From Mycobacterium sp. JS623 (lineage in GTDB: Bacteria; Actinomycetota; Actinomycetes; Mycobacteriales; Mycobacteriaceae), in the NCBI RefSeq assembly GCF_000328565.1, contig NC_019966.1:1054001-1118000 (forward strand): a stretch of 64,000 nt of DNA, written 5' to 3'. The notes below the pieces were generated by a model. The model ran no database searches, was not told the origin of the DNA, and worked only from the letters and a program-made list of their open reading frames with translations. Shown one piece after another: positions 9,400 through 17,562 of the stretch; within the stretch, counting starts at the first letter, position 1; each line of letters starts with the position of its first letter. Both the position numbers and the translations under genes were made by a program.

Positions 9400-9456
9400 C
9401 GAGTGTGGACTTATCGCACGCTTTTTCGCGTCCGGCGTGCGTTAACCCCACGCTCG
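9400..9456. repeat. Second intergenic palindrome between convergent genes
   Basis: TTATCGCACGC (9411-9421) pairs with GCGTGCGTTAA (9435-9445) at 10 of 11 positions. Outside that, CGAGTGTGG (9400-9408) pairs with CCACGCTCG (9448-9456) with one G-U. It lies between the stops of xylB and the methyltransferase operon. Position and the GCGAGCG/CGCTCGC-like outer arm resemble the element at 6337-6398. Probable bidirectional terminator or dispersed palindromic repeat. Confidence 0.5.
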
Positions 9457-9465
9457 CGACCGCCG

Positions 9466-10365
9466 TTACCGCTTGACCGCGCTGACATAGCTGAGGTTGG
9501 AGAAGAACCCGATCGTTTCGTTGTCCGGGAACTCAAAACCATTCGCGGCGTAGGCCTCTCGCATGGTCTGTGCAGTCACGTCCCAGCCGTGCGCCGTCAG
9601 GTATTCGATGACGTGGCTGCGCTCGCCGTGATAGATCAAGTCCTGAATCTCGATATCGCTGCCGTACTTCTTCATCCGGTCGCTGATCTGCTGCGAGCGT
9701 TCGTCGGAAAACATGCTGACGTCCGGGATGTGCTCGGTTGCGACCCGGCTGCCGGTGGCGCTGAGCTCGTCGATCCGATCGAACAACAGGTCCTGGGCCT
9801 CGGGCGGAAGGTAGATCAGCAGGCCCTCGGCGATCCATGCGGTGGGCTGTGCCGGATCGAACCCGTTGGCCAGCAGCGCTTTCGGCCAGTCGTTGCGCAG
9901 GTCGATCGCGATGGTGAGCTGGTTCGCCTTGGGCTTTGCGTCCAGGCCGGCCAGTGTCTTCGTTTTGAAGTCGATGACCTCAGGCTGGTCGAGTTCGTAC
10001 ACCGTCGTGCCGTCGGGCCAATCCAAGCGGTAAGCCCGCGCGTCCAAGCCGGCTGCAAGGATCACCGCCTGGCGTACACCCGTGGCCGCGGCGTCGGTGA
10101 ACAGCTTGTCGAACCAGCGGGTGCGCACGGTCATGCCCTCGGCGGCCCGGCGCATGTCGAATTCCGGGTCCACGTCGCCGAAATCGATCTCACCGTCGAG
10201 TGCCCGGATGAAGAAGTCAAGTCCGACGGCGCGCACCAGCGGCTCGGCGAACGGGTCGTCGATCAGGCCCTCACGGTTTGACAGCGCCCGCTGCGCCGCG
10301 ACCATTGTTGCGGTCGCGCCAACGCTGGACGCCAGGTCCCAGGAATCACCTTCTGTACGTGCCAT
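9466..10365 (-). CDS. SAM-dependent methyltransferase, TIGR00027/LCM type (paralogue 4 of 4)
   Basis: 299 residues of the mycobacterial putative methyltransferase family related to leucine carboxyl methyltransferases (Rv0725c/Rv0726c/Rv0731c type). Family marks: [15 protein letters not shown] at the N-terminus, QAVILAAGLDARAYRL (SAM loop), VYELDQPEVIDFKT, WIAEGLLIYLPPEAQDLLFD and SRVATEH. The start has an excellent Shine-Dalgarno (TAGGAG, 6 nt upstream) and lies 9 nt after the next gene's stop. Last gene of a four-gene operon of paralogues. Substrate unknown; O-methylation of a small acid or lipid is only a family-based guess. Confidence 0.85.
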   Translation of the reverse strand: MARTEGDSWDLASSVGATATMVAAQRALSNREGLIDDPFAEPLVRAVGLDFFIRALDGEIDFGDVDPEFDMRRAAEGMTVRTRWFDKLFTDAAATGVRQAVILAAGLDARAYRLDWPDGTTVYELDQPEVIDFKTKTLAGLDAKPKANQLTIAIDLRNDWPKALLANGFDPAQPTAWIAEGLLIYLPPEAQDLLFDRIDELSATGSRVATEHIPDVSMFSDERSQQISDRMKKYGSDIEIQDLIYHGERSHVIEYLTAHGWDVTAQTMREAYAANGFEFPDNETIGFFSNLSYVSAVKR

Positions 10366-10374
10366 GTCGATCTC

Positions 10375-11274
10375 CTAGTTGAGGATTGCCGAGAGATATC
10401 CGCTGTCGCCCGCCAATGCGGTCAGCTCATCCTCGGGATACTTGAAACCATTCATTGCGTACGCTTTTCGGTTCGGACGGACGGCAACGTCCCAGCCCTT
10501 CGACGTCAGGTATTTGTCTGCCGCGTTGCGCTCGGCTGTATAGAACAACTCGGTGAGGTCGAGATTGGACCCCATCCGGCGAGACCGCTCCGAAAGCCTC
10601 TCCGTCCACTCGTCGGGCGATCCCTGGATGTCCATGTGCTCGGTGGCCAGCCTGCTGCCCGGTGCACTCAGCGCGGTGATGTTGTCGAACAACCGGTCCT
10701 GAGCTTCGGGGGGCAGGTAGATCAGCAGGCCCTCGGCAATCCACGCGGTCGGAATATCAGGGTCAAACCCGCCGTCCTGCAACGCCGCGGGCCAGTCGTC
10801 GCGCAGATCAACGGGCACTGCTCGGTGGTTCGCGGCGGGCTCTGCGCCCAAGTCTTGGAGCACACGGGTCTTGAACTCGAGCACCTGCGGCTGGTCGATC
10901 TCGAACACCGCCGCCTCCCTCGGCCACCACAGCCGGTAGGCACGAGTGTCGAGTCCCGAAGCCAAAATCACGGCCTGCCGAATGTCGGCGGACACGGCGC
11001 CTATGAAAAAGTCGTCGAAATACCGTGTGCGCACAGCGATCTGCTCACACATCTGCCGGCGGTTGAACAGCGGATCGTCGCCGTAATCCAGTTCGCCGTC
11101 CGCCAACTTGTTGAGGTGCTCGAGGCCAACGGCCTTGACGAGCGCGTCGGCGTACGGATCGTTGATGAGGGGATTGGGCTGCTTGGACGCCAACGCGCGC
11201 GATGCGGCCACTCCGGTGGCCGTTGCACCCACGCTGGAGGCCAGATCCCAGGTGTCGCCGTCAGTTCGGGGCAT
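10375..11274 (-). CDS. SAM-dependent methyltransferase, TIGR00027/LCM type (paralogue 3 of 4)
   Basis: 299 residues beginning [16 protein letters not shown], with [50 protein letters not shown] and SRLATEH. An upstream in-frame extension to 11436 is rejected because it overlaps the preceding gene and the family N-terminus starts at 11274. The next gene upstream ends 10 nt away, so it is co-transcribed with its three relatives. Diverges from its neighbours mostly in the region between the SAM loop and the LIYLPPEA motif and in the C-terminal third, which is where acceptor specificity would be expected. Confidence 0.85.
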   Translation of the reverse strand: MPRTDGDTWDLASSVGATATGVAASRALASKQPNPLINDPYADALVKAVGLEHLNKLADGELDYGDDPLFNRRQMCEQIAVRTRYFDDFFIGAVSADIRQAVILASGLDTRAYRLWWPREAAVFEIDQPQVLEFKTRVLQDLGAEPAANHRAVPVDLRDDWPAALQDGGFDPDIPTAWIAEGLLIYLPPEAQDRLFDNITALSAPGSRLATEHMDIQGSPDEWTERLSERSRRMGSNLDLTELFYTAERNAADKYLTSKGWDVAVRPNRKAYAMNGFKYPEDELTALAGDSGYLSAILN

Positions 11275-11284
11275 AAAACGGTTC

Positions 11285-12187
11285 CTACGTTCGCGTCGCG
11301 ATGACGGCCAGTGAAGTGCTAAGCGGCGCAACGTCATCGGTGGCGGGAAATTCTCGGCCATAGCGGGCGAACACCTCAGGCCGGGTACTGGCGGACACCT
11401 GCCAGCCCTGCCCGGCCAGGTAGTCGACCACCGCATTGCGCTTGCCGCGGTAGAACAGTTGCGTGAGGTCGACGTCGAACCCGTGGTCGCGCCACGGATT
11501 TCCCATGGTCTTGGCGCGTTCGCTCATCGCGGCTCCGCCATCGGGGTGATACTCGGTGGCCAGCTGGCTGCCCGGTGCGCTGAGCCCGGTGATGCTGTCG
11601 AACAGCCGATCCTGCGCGTCGGGAGGCAGATAGGCCAGCAGGCCCTCGGCACTCCACGCCGTCGGTTGGGTCTCATCAAACCCGCTGCGGCGCAACGCAG
11701 CTGGCCAGTCGTCACGCAGATCGACGGCTACCGCGTGGCGCTGCGCCGTTGGCGTCGCGCCGATGGCCTCCATCGTGGTGGTCTTGAACTCGATGACTTT
11801 CGGTTGATCAACCTCGTACACCGTCGTGCCCGCAGCCCACGGCAATCGGTACGGCCGCGCGTCGAGGCCGCTGGCCAGGATCACCGCCTGCCGGATGCCC
11901 GCCTTGCCGGCTCCCACGAAGAAGTCGTCGAAGAACCGGGTGCGGACCGCCATCACGTCCACCATGACGCGGGGCCCGCCTGATTCCACGGCGGTCAACG
12001 GGATCTCTCCATCGACCAGCCGGGTGAAGAAGTCGACGCCCACCGCGCGCACCAGGTCCGCGGCGAACGGATCACTGATCAACGGCTCGGGTTCGAGGCT
12101 GGCCAGCGCCCGCGCGGCGGCGACCATGGTTGCCGTCGCCCCGACACTCGACGCCAGATCCCAGCTGTCGGCGTCGGATCGGGTCAT
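11285..12187 (-). CDS. SAM-dependent methyltransferase, TIGR00027/LCM type (paralogue 2 of 4)
   Basis: 300 residues with [66 protein letters not shown] and SQLATEY. The ATG at 12187 overlaps the stop of the first gene of the operon (ATGA), so translation is coupled. Ser replaces Ile in the WxAEGLL motif here and in paralogue 1, so paralogues 1-2 and 3-4 may form two sub-pairs. Confidence 0.85.
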   Translation of the reverse strand: MTRSDADSWDLASSVGATATMVAAARALASLEPEPLISDPFAADLVRAVGVDFFTRLVDGEIPLTAVESGGPRVMVDVMAVRTRFFDDFFVGAGKAGIRQAVILASGLDARPYRLPWAAGTTVYEVDQPKVIEFKTTTMEAIGATPTAQRHAVAVDLRDDWPAALRRSGFDETQPTAWSAEGLLAYLPPDAQDRLFDSITGLSAPGSQLATEYHPDGGAAMSERAKTMGNPWRDHGFDVDLTQLFYRGKRNAVVDYLAGQGWQVSASTRPEVFARYGREFPATDDVAPLSTSLAVIATRT

Positions 12188-13122
12188 CGGTGCGCTCCCT
12201 TCAGCACGCCGCTTACGTACTGAAGCTCGCCGAAGTTTCCGTCTTCCTCGACCTCGAGAGGCGGCAGCCCGTTGGCGGCGAACAGCTCCGTGACGCTGCT
12301 TCGGCTCAGTTGCCAGCCGTGCTCACCGAGGTAGGCGGCCGCCTCGTTGCGGTCGCCGAGGTAAACCAGTTCAGCGAAGTCGAGGTCGAAGCCGTGGTCG
12401 CGCCACTGCGCCGACGCGGCTTGCATGCGCGCGATCGCCTTCTCGTGATCGTCCGGATTGATGTTCGGCACGCTTTCCACCGCCACCCAGCTGCCCGGCG
12501 CGCTGAGTTCGGTGACGGTGTCGAGCAGCCGGTCCTGCGCATCGGGGGGCAGGTATCCGAGCAGGCCCTCTGCGCTCCACGCTGTCGACTGGTTCGGGTC
12601 GAAGCCCTCTTCGATCAGCACCGAGGGCCAGTCGTAGCGCAGGTCCATCGCGACGGTGCGCCGCTTGGCGGTCGGTTCCGCGCCAAGCTCGGCCAGCACC
12701 CGGGTCTTGAACTCGATCACCTCGGGCTGGTCGATCTCGTAGACCGTCGTTCCCGCCGGCCAGTGCAGCCGGTAGGCGCGTGAATCCAGGCCCGACGCGA
12801 GAATGACCGCTTGGCGGACGCCGGCGGCCCCGGCGGTCAGAAAGAAGTCGTCGAAGAACTTGGTCCGCACCGCCATGTTGTCGGTCATCCGTTGCATGCC
12901 GACCGACTGGCTGTCCTTGTCGAGATCCTCAGGGCGTAGGTCGCCGGTGACGAGGCGGGTGAAGAAGTCCATGCCTACTGCCCGCACGAGCGGTTCGGCG
13001 AATGGATCGTTGATCAACGGATTGTCGGCAGCGGTGGCCATCGCGCGGGCCGCTGCCACCATGGTGGCCGTCGCCCCGACGCTCGATGCCAGATCCCACG
13101 TGTCGTTGTCCGTGCGTGCCAT
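12184..13122 (-). CDS. SAM-dependent methyltransferase, TIGR00027/LCM type (paralogue 1 of 4, operon leader)
   Basis: 312 residues from the ATG at 13122 ([16 protein letters not shown]). Core motifs are [50 protein letters not shown] and SWVAVES. It is the first gene of the minus-strand operon and is divergent from secY across about 280 bp. An inverted repeat sits about 34 bp upstream of its start. M. tuberculosis has members of this family at the same place next to secY (Rv0731c and Rv0725c/0726c), so this copy number expansion is local. Confidence 0.85.
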   Translation of the reverse strand: MARTDNDTWDLASSVGATATMVAAARAMATAADNPLINDPFAEPLVRAVGMDFFTRLVTGDLRPEDLDKDSQSVGMQRMTDNMAVRTKFFDDFFLTAGAAGVRQAVILASGLDSRAYRLHWPAGTTVYEIDQPEVIEFKTRVLAELGAEPTAKRRTVAMDLRYDWPSVLIEEGFDPNQSTAWSAEGLLGYLPPDAQDRLLDTVTELSAPGSWVAVESVPNINPDDHEKAIARMQAASAQWRDHGFDLDFAELVYLGDRNEAAAYLGEHGWQLSRSSVTELFAANGLPPLEVEEDGNFGELQYVSGVLKGAHR

Positions 13123-13155
13123 CCCTGAAAACCCCTTGTTGCCGTAGTACAAAGC

Positions 13156-13176
13156 CGTTACTTAGGTGATGTAACG
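13156..13176. promoter_or_regulatory. Inverted repeat upstream of the methyltransferase operon
   Basis: CGTTAC (13156-13161) and GTAACG (13171-13176) flank nine bases, 34-54 bp upstream of the first methyltransferase start. The size and spacing suit a dimeric repressor such as a TetR protein; no regulator gene lies beside it. Candidate only. The rest of the roughly 280-bp gap to secY contains another short repeat (AGTCT CGT AGACT, 13266-13278) but no convincing promoter that I can defend. Confidence 0.3.
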
Positions 13177-13403
13177 ACCCGTCGCCGACTGTACGCTCCG
13201 ATTCTTAAAGCAGGCCGTGCTGCAGTTGCCCGCGATGGATGCGGGGAAGCAGAACCTCAACTGTTAGTCTCGTAGACTGTTTGACGCGTGACTTCGCAGG
13301 CTACGAGCCTGACAGAGGTACGCGCAGGACCTAAACCAAGACGCTGGTGAAACCAGCCCCATTCGCACGCCGGGATCTACGGGTCGGCTGCGCAGGAGGA
13401 AGA

Positions 13404-14741
13404 GTGCTCTCGGCTTTCATCTCTTCGCTCAGGACAGTCGACCTGAGACGAAAGATCCTGTTCACGCTCGCCATCGTGATCCTGTACCGGGTCGGCGCGT
13501 CCATCCCGTCGCCGGGCGTCAACTACCCGAACGTGCAGAAGTGCGTGGCGCAGGTCAGTGGCGGTGACTCGGCGCAGATCTACTCGCTGATCAACCTGTT
13601 CTCCGGAGGTGCACTACTGCACCTGACCGTGTTCGCGGTCGGCGTGATGCCCTACATCACCGCGAGCATCATCGTGCAGCTGTTGACCGTGGTCATTCCG
13701 CGCTTCGAGCAGCTGCGTAAGGAGGGCCAGGCCGGCCAGGCCAAGATGACGCAGTACACCCGCTATCTGGCGGTTGCGCTGGCGATTCTGCAGGCCACCA
13801 GCATCGTGGCGCTGGCCGCGAACGGCGGGCTGCTGCAGGGCTGCACACTCGACATCATCCAGGGCCAGAGCCAGGGCCTGAACATCTTCACGCTCGTCGT
13901 CATCGTGCTGGTGATGACTGCGGGCGCCGCGTTGGTGATGTGGATGGGTGAGCTGGTCACCGAGCGGGGCATCGGCAACGGCATGTCGCTGCTGATCTTC
14001 GCCGGCATCGCCGCGCGTATCCCGGTCGAGGGCAAGACCATCCTCGACAGCCGCGGCGGCATGGTGTTCGCGCTGGTCTGCGTGGCGGCGCTGGTGATCA
14101 TCGTCGGCGTGGTGTTCGTCGAGCAGGGCCAACGACGCATTCCCGTGCAGTACGCCAAGCGCATGGTCGGCAGGCGCATGTACGGCGGCACGTCGACGTA
14201 TCTGCCGCTGAAGGTCAACCAGGCCGGCGTTATCCCGGTGATCTTCGCGTCCTCGCTGATCTATATCCCGCACCTGATCACCCAGCTGATCCGCAGCGGC
14301 AGCTCCAGTCCCGGAAACACGTGGTGGGACCGGTTCGTCGGCAACTACCTGACCAACCCCGCTGACCCCGTGTACATCGCCATCTACTTCGGGTTGATCA
14401 TCTTCTTCACGTACTTCTACGTGTCGATCACGTTCAACCCCGACGAGCGTGCTGACGAGATGAAGAAGTTCGGCGGCTTCATCCCCGGCATCCGCCCTGG
14501 CAAACCGACTGCCGACTATTTGCGCTACGTGCTGAGCCGGATCACCCTTCCAGGCTCGATCTACCTGGGCGTGATCGCCGTCCTGCCGAACCTGTTCCTC
14601 CAGATAGGAAACGGCGGCGGCGTGCAGAACCTGCCGTTCGGCGGAACTGCGGTTCTAATCATGATTGGCGTCGGGTTGGATACGGTCAAACAGATCGAGA
14701 GCCAGCTGATGCAACGCAACTACGAAGGGTTCCTGAAGTGA
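13404..14741 (+). CDS. secY: Preprotein translocase subunit SecY
   Basis: 445-residue integral membrane channel of the general secretion pathway, with about ten hydrophobic segments. Recognised from [17 protein letters not shown], the plug-region [22 protein letters not shown] and the C-terminal cytoplasmic loop ([23 protein letters not shown]). The GTG at 13404 is chosen because a strong AGGAGGA sits at 13394-13400 and the protein then starts like M. tuberculosis SecY; an in-frame extension to 13347 lacks support. The stop overlaps the adk GTG (GTGA), so secY-adk-map form a coupled operon, as in other actinobacteria. Confidence 0.97.
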   Translation: MLSAFISSLRTVDLRRKILFTLAIVILYRVGASIPSPGVNYPNVQKCVAQVSGGDSAQIYSLINLFSGGALLHLTVFAVGVMPYITASIIVQLLTVVIPRFEQLRKEGQAGQAKMTQYTRYLAVALAILQATSIVALAANGGLLQGCTLDIIQGQSQGLNIFTLVVIVLVMTAGAALVMWMGELVTERGIGNGMSLLIFAGIAARIPVEGKTILDSRGGMVFALVCVAALVIIVGVVFVEQGQRRIPVQYAKRMVGRRMYGGTSTYLPLKVNQAGVIPVIFASSLIYIPHLITQLIRSGSSSPGNTWWDRFVGNYLTNPADPVYIAIYFGLIIFFTYFYVSITFNPDERADEMKKFGGFIPGIRPGKPTADYLRYVLSRITLPGSIYLGVIAVLPNLFLQIGNGGGVQNLPFGGTAVLIMIGVGLDTVKQIESQLMQRNYEGFLK

Positions 14742-15286
14742 GAGTCGTTCTACTCGGACCGCCCGGCGCGGGCAAAGGCACTCAGGCGCAGAAGCTGTCC
14801 GAAAAGCTCGGCATCCCGCAGATCTCGACCGGGGACCTGTTCCGCAAGAACATCAGCGAGGGCACCCCACTGGGGGTCGAAGCCAAGCGCTACCTCGACG
14901 CAGGCGATCTGGTGCCGTCGGAGTTGACGAACAAGCTGGTCGAGGATCGCATCGAGCAGGAGGATGCGGCTGCCGGGTTCATTCTCGACGGCTACCCCCG
15001 CTCGGTAGAGCAGGCCAAGGCGCTCGATGAGATGCTGAAGAACCACGACACCAAGCTCGACGCGGTACTGGAGTTCCAGGTCTCCGAGGCGGAGCTGTTC
15101 GAGCGGCTCAAGGGCCGCGGTCGCGCCGACGACACCGAAGAGGTCATCCACAACCGGATGCAGGTGTATCGCGACGAGACCGAGCCGCTGCTCGAGTACT
15201 ACAGCCACAACAACCTGCAGACGGTCGACGCGGTAGGTGCACTGGACGAGGTGTTCGCGCGGGCCCTGCGGGCGCTCGGCAAGTAA
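14738..15286 (+). CDS. adk: Adenylate kinase
   Basis: 182-residue short-type adenylate kinase converting ATP plus AMP to two ADP. It has the P-loop [11 protein letters not shown], the AMP-binding STGDLFR and LDGYPRS motifs, and [12 protein letters not shown] in place of a long zinc LID domain, as is usual in mycobacteria. GTG start overlaps the secY stop by four bases. The map gene follows after three bases. Confidence 0.97.
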   Translation: MRVVLLGPPGAGKGTQAQKLSEKLGIPQISTGDLFRKNISEGTPLGVEAKRYLDAGDLVPSELTNKLVEDRIEQEDAAAGFILDGYPRSVEQAKALDEMLKNHDTKLDAVLEFQVSEAELFERLKGRGRADDTEEVIHNRMQVYRDETEPLLEYYSHNNLQTVDAVGALDEVFARALRALGK

Positions 15287-15289
15287 TCC

Positions 15290-16087
15290 ATGATCGGCCT
15301 TCCGGGGCTGCGCAGCCGCAAGGTCGTCGCGCAGCGCAGCGCCGGTGAACTCGATGCCATGGCGGCGGCGGGGTCGCTGGTGGCCTCCGCGCTGTTGGCC
15401 GTCCGGACGGCGGCCGCGCCTGGCGTCTCGACGCTGGCGCTGGACGAGATCGCCGAATCCGTCATCCGCGACGGCGGCGGTGTCCCGTCGTTTCTCGGGT
15501 ATCACGGCTTCCCGGCCAGCATCTGCTCATCGGTGAATGACCGTGTGGTGCATGGCATTCCGTCGGCAAGTGAGAAACTTGCCGACGGTGACCTGGTGTC
15601 CATCGACTGCGGTGCGATCCTCGACGGTTGGCACGGCGACTCGGCGGTCACGTTCGGCATCGGCGCGCTGATCCCCGTCGACGAGGCCCTGTCAGCGGCC
15701 ACCCGTGAGGCGATGGAAGCGGGAATCGCGGCGATGGTGCCCGGTAACCGGCTGACCGACGTTTCGCATGCCATCGAAACTGGGACGCACGCCGCGCAGG
15801 CGCGCCACGACCGGAAGTTCGGCATCGTCGCTGGTTACGGCGGGCACGGCATCGGCCGCCAGATGCACATGGACCCATTCCTGCCCAACGAGGGCTCGCC
15901 GGGACGCGGGCCCTACCTGGCGCCGGGGTCGGTGCTGGCCATCGAACCGATGCTCACCCTCGGCACCACCAAGACCGTTGTGTTGGAAGACGAATGGACG
16001 GTCGTCACCGCCGACGGGTCGCGCGCCGCGCACTGGGAGCACACCGTCGCCGTCACCGACGACGGTCCACGAATCCTCACCGTCTGA
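15290..16087 (+). CDS. map: Methionine aminopeptidase, type I
   Basis: 265 residues, removing N-terminal Met from nascent proteins. Metal ligands are visible in order: the two Asp in [17 protein letters not shown], the His in GHGIGRQMH, and the Glu residues in AIEPML and in the C-terminal [18 protein letters not shown] is the S1 site strand. It is a short form without the N-terminal SH3-binding extension of mycobacterial MapB, consistent with MapA downstream of adk. Three-base spacing to adk. Confidence 0.95.
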   Translation: MIGLPGLRSRKVVAQRSAGELDAMAAAGSLVASALLAVRTAAAPGVSTLALDEIAESVIRDGGGVPSFLGYHGFPASICSSVNDRVVHGIPSASEKLADGDLVSIDCGAILDGWHGDSAVTFGIGALIPVDEALSAATREAMEAGIAAMVPGNRLTDVSHAIETGTHAAQARHDRKFGIVAGYGGHGIGRQMHMDPFLPNEGSPGRGPYLAPGSVLAIEPMLTLGTTKTVVLEDEWTVVTADGSRAAHWEHTVAVTDDGPRILTV

Positions 16088-16192
16088 ATTTTCGCGCGCG
16101 AACGTGGGTTACCAACACGTCGCAAGCACCTGCGGCGTGTATCAAGCCCACATTCGGCAATAGGCCGCGCACCGGCCGCATCCTGCGTGTAA

Positions 16193-16220
16193 TGAACCTG
16201 AGCACCACCAACGTCGTATC
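16193..16220 (+). promoter_or_regulatory. Probable SigL-dependent autoregulatory promoter
   Basis: TGAACC (16193-16198) is followed after 16 bases by CGTAT (16215-16219), fitting the TGAACC-N16-18-CGT ECF-type promoter reported for SigL in M. tuberculosis. It lies about 20 bp upstream of the sigL start, so sigL-rslA would be self-activated. No second promoter is evident in the 150-bp gap after map. Confidence 0.6.
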
Positions 16221-16237
16221 TAAGACGGAGGTTGGTA

Positions 16238-16753
16238 GTGGACGATCCAGAAGCCGCCATGATGCGGGTGCTTTATGACGAGCACGCCGCGGCTCTGTGG
16301 CGCTATGCCCTGAGGCTCACTGGTGATCAAGCGCGTGCGGAGGACGTGGTGCAGGAGACGCTGCTTCGGGCTTGGCGTCACCCCGAGGTGACCGACGAAG
16401 TCGAACGGTCGGCCAGGGCGTGGCTGTTCACCGTGGCGCGCAACCTGATCATCGACGAGCGCCGCAGCGCGCGATACCGCAACGAAGCCGGCACCCCCGA
16501 CCTCGAGCAGGTCGCCGACCGGGCCGCACCCGACGAGGTGGACTCCGCATTGGACCGACTGCTGTTGGGCACAGCCTTGAGCCAGCTGTCCGAGGAACAC
16601 CGTGCCGTGATCCGCCGGTCCTACTACCAGGGCTGGACTACCGCACAGATCGCCAAGGATCTTCAGATCGCGGAAGGCACGGTGAAATCCCGGCTTCATT
16701 ACGCGGTTCGGGCGTTGCGACTCAATCTGCAGGAAATGGGGGTGACACGATGA
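16238..16753 (+). CDS. sigL: ECF RNA polymerase sigma factor SigL
   Basis: 171-residue ECF sigma factor. Region 2 covers LYDEHAAALWRYALRLTGD and EDVVQETLLRAWRHP, region 4 covers LSEEHRAVIRRSYYQGWT and TAQIAKDLQIAEGTVKSRL. The GTG at 16238 is chosen because ACGGAGG (16225-16231) is six bases away. The sequence resembles M. tuberculosis SigL very closely over the whole length, and position next to map and rslA is conserved. SigL there controls envelope and polyketide-related genes. Stop overlaps rslA (ATGA), so sigma and anti-sigma are made stoichiometrically. Confidence 0.93.
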   Translation: MDDPEAAMMRVLYDEHAAALWRYALRLTGDQARAEDVVQETLLRAWRHPEVTDEVERSARAWLFTVARNLIIDERRSARYRNEAGTPDLEQVADRAAPDEVDSALDRLLLGTALSQLSEEHRAVIRRSYYQGWTTAQIAKDLQIAEGTVKSRLHYAVRALRLNLQEMGVTR

Positions 16754-17490
16754 CACAATTCGGTTTTCCCCTAGGCGGTGATCTTATGGACGGCGATCGC
16801 TACGTGACCTGGGATGCGGCCTATGTCCTCGGTTCACTGACGAGCAGCGAACGCCGCGAGTACGAGGCTCACCTGGAGACCTGTGAGCGGTGCCGATCGG
16901 CCGTCGCCGAGATCAGCGGCGTCCCTGCGCTACTGGCGATGATGGATCTCGAGGATGTCCGTGCGCTGGATGAGGAGCCGCCGGAATCCCCGCCGCTTCG
17001 GCCCGAGGTGCTCGATTCGATCCTCGACAAGGTGCGGTGGCGCCGTAGGCGGTCGCGCTGGCTGACGTCGGCCGCGGTCGGGGTCGCCGCCGCACTGCTG
17101 GCGGTTGGCGTAGTGATCGCTATTCGTCCCGAGATTGTGGGCCTTGCGGACTACACCCCGCAGGGAACCACTCAGGCGATGGACATGGCGAAGGTGTCGG
17201 ATACTCCGATCAACGCGTCGATCACGTTGACCGGATTCGGTTGGGGCACCCGCATCGACATGGCTTGCTCGTACGGCGAATGGGGTCAAGCCGGCACCAT
17301 CCCTCCGCAGAACCTGGGCATGGTCGTGGTGGGCCGCGACGGCAGCCACACCGAGGTAGCCACGTGGCTCGGCTTGTCGGGCGCGACGGCGCTGCCGAGT
17401 GCTACCACTCCGATGCAGAAGGACGAAATCGCTGCGGTGCAACTGATTTCGTCTGACAACGGAAAGGTTTTGCTGGAAAGACACTTGTGA
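16750..17490 (+). CDS. rslA: Zinc-associated anti-sigma factor RslA
   Basis: 246 residues. The N-terminal zinc-associated anti-sigma domain has His41-xxx-Cys45-xx-Cys48 (HLETCERC), the motif through which M. tuberculosis RslA releases SigL on oxidation or zinc loss. A single transmembrane helix spans about 104-125, followed by an extracytoplasmic domain of about 120 residues (ASITLTGFGWGTRIDM, GMVVVGRDG). It therefore tethers SigL at the inner face of the membrane. Start overlaps the sigL stop. Confidence 0.92.
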   Translation: MTQFGFPLGGDLMDGDRYVTWDAAYVLGSLTSSERREYEAHLETCERCRSAVAEISGVPALLAMMDLEDVRALDEEPPESPPLRPEVLDSILDKVRWRRRRSRWLTSAAVGVAAALLAVGVVIAIRPEIVGLADYTPQGTTQAMDMAKVSDTPINASITLTGFGWGTRIDMACSYGEWGQAGTIPPQNLGMVVVGRDGSHTEVATWLGLSGATALPSATTPMQKDEIAAVQLISSDNGKVLLERHL

Positions 17491-17562
17491 TCCCGGCCAC
17501 TTGGTGAACCCATCTCGGATGCCAGTCGTGTCATTGATAGGGACGGGAGAAGCGAGTGAGAA

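Noticed and set aside
17491..17562. Intrinsic terminator between rslA and the TPP gene
   Set aside because: No stem with a following U-run is visible in this 72-bp gap, so read-through from sigL-rslA cannot be excluded.
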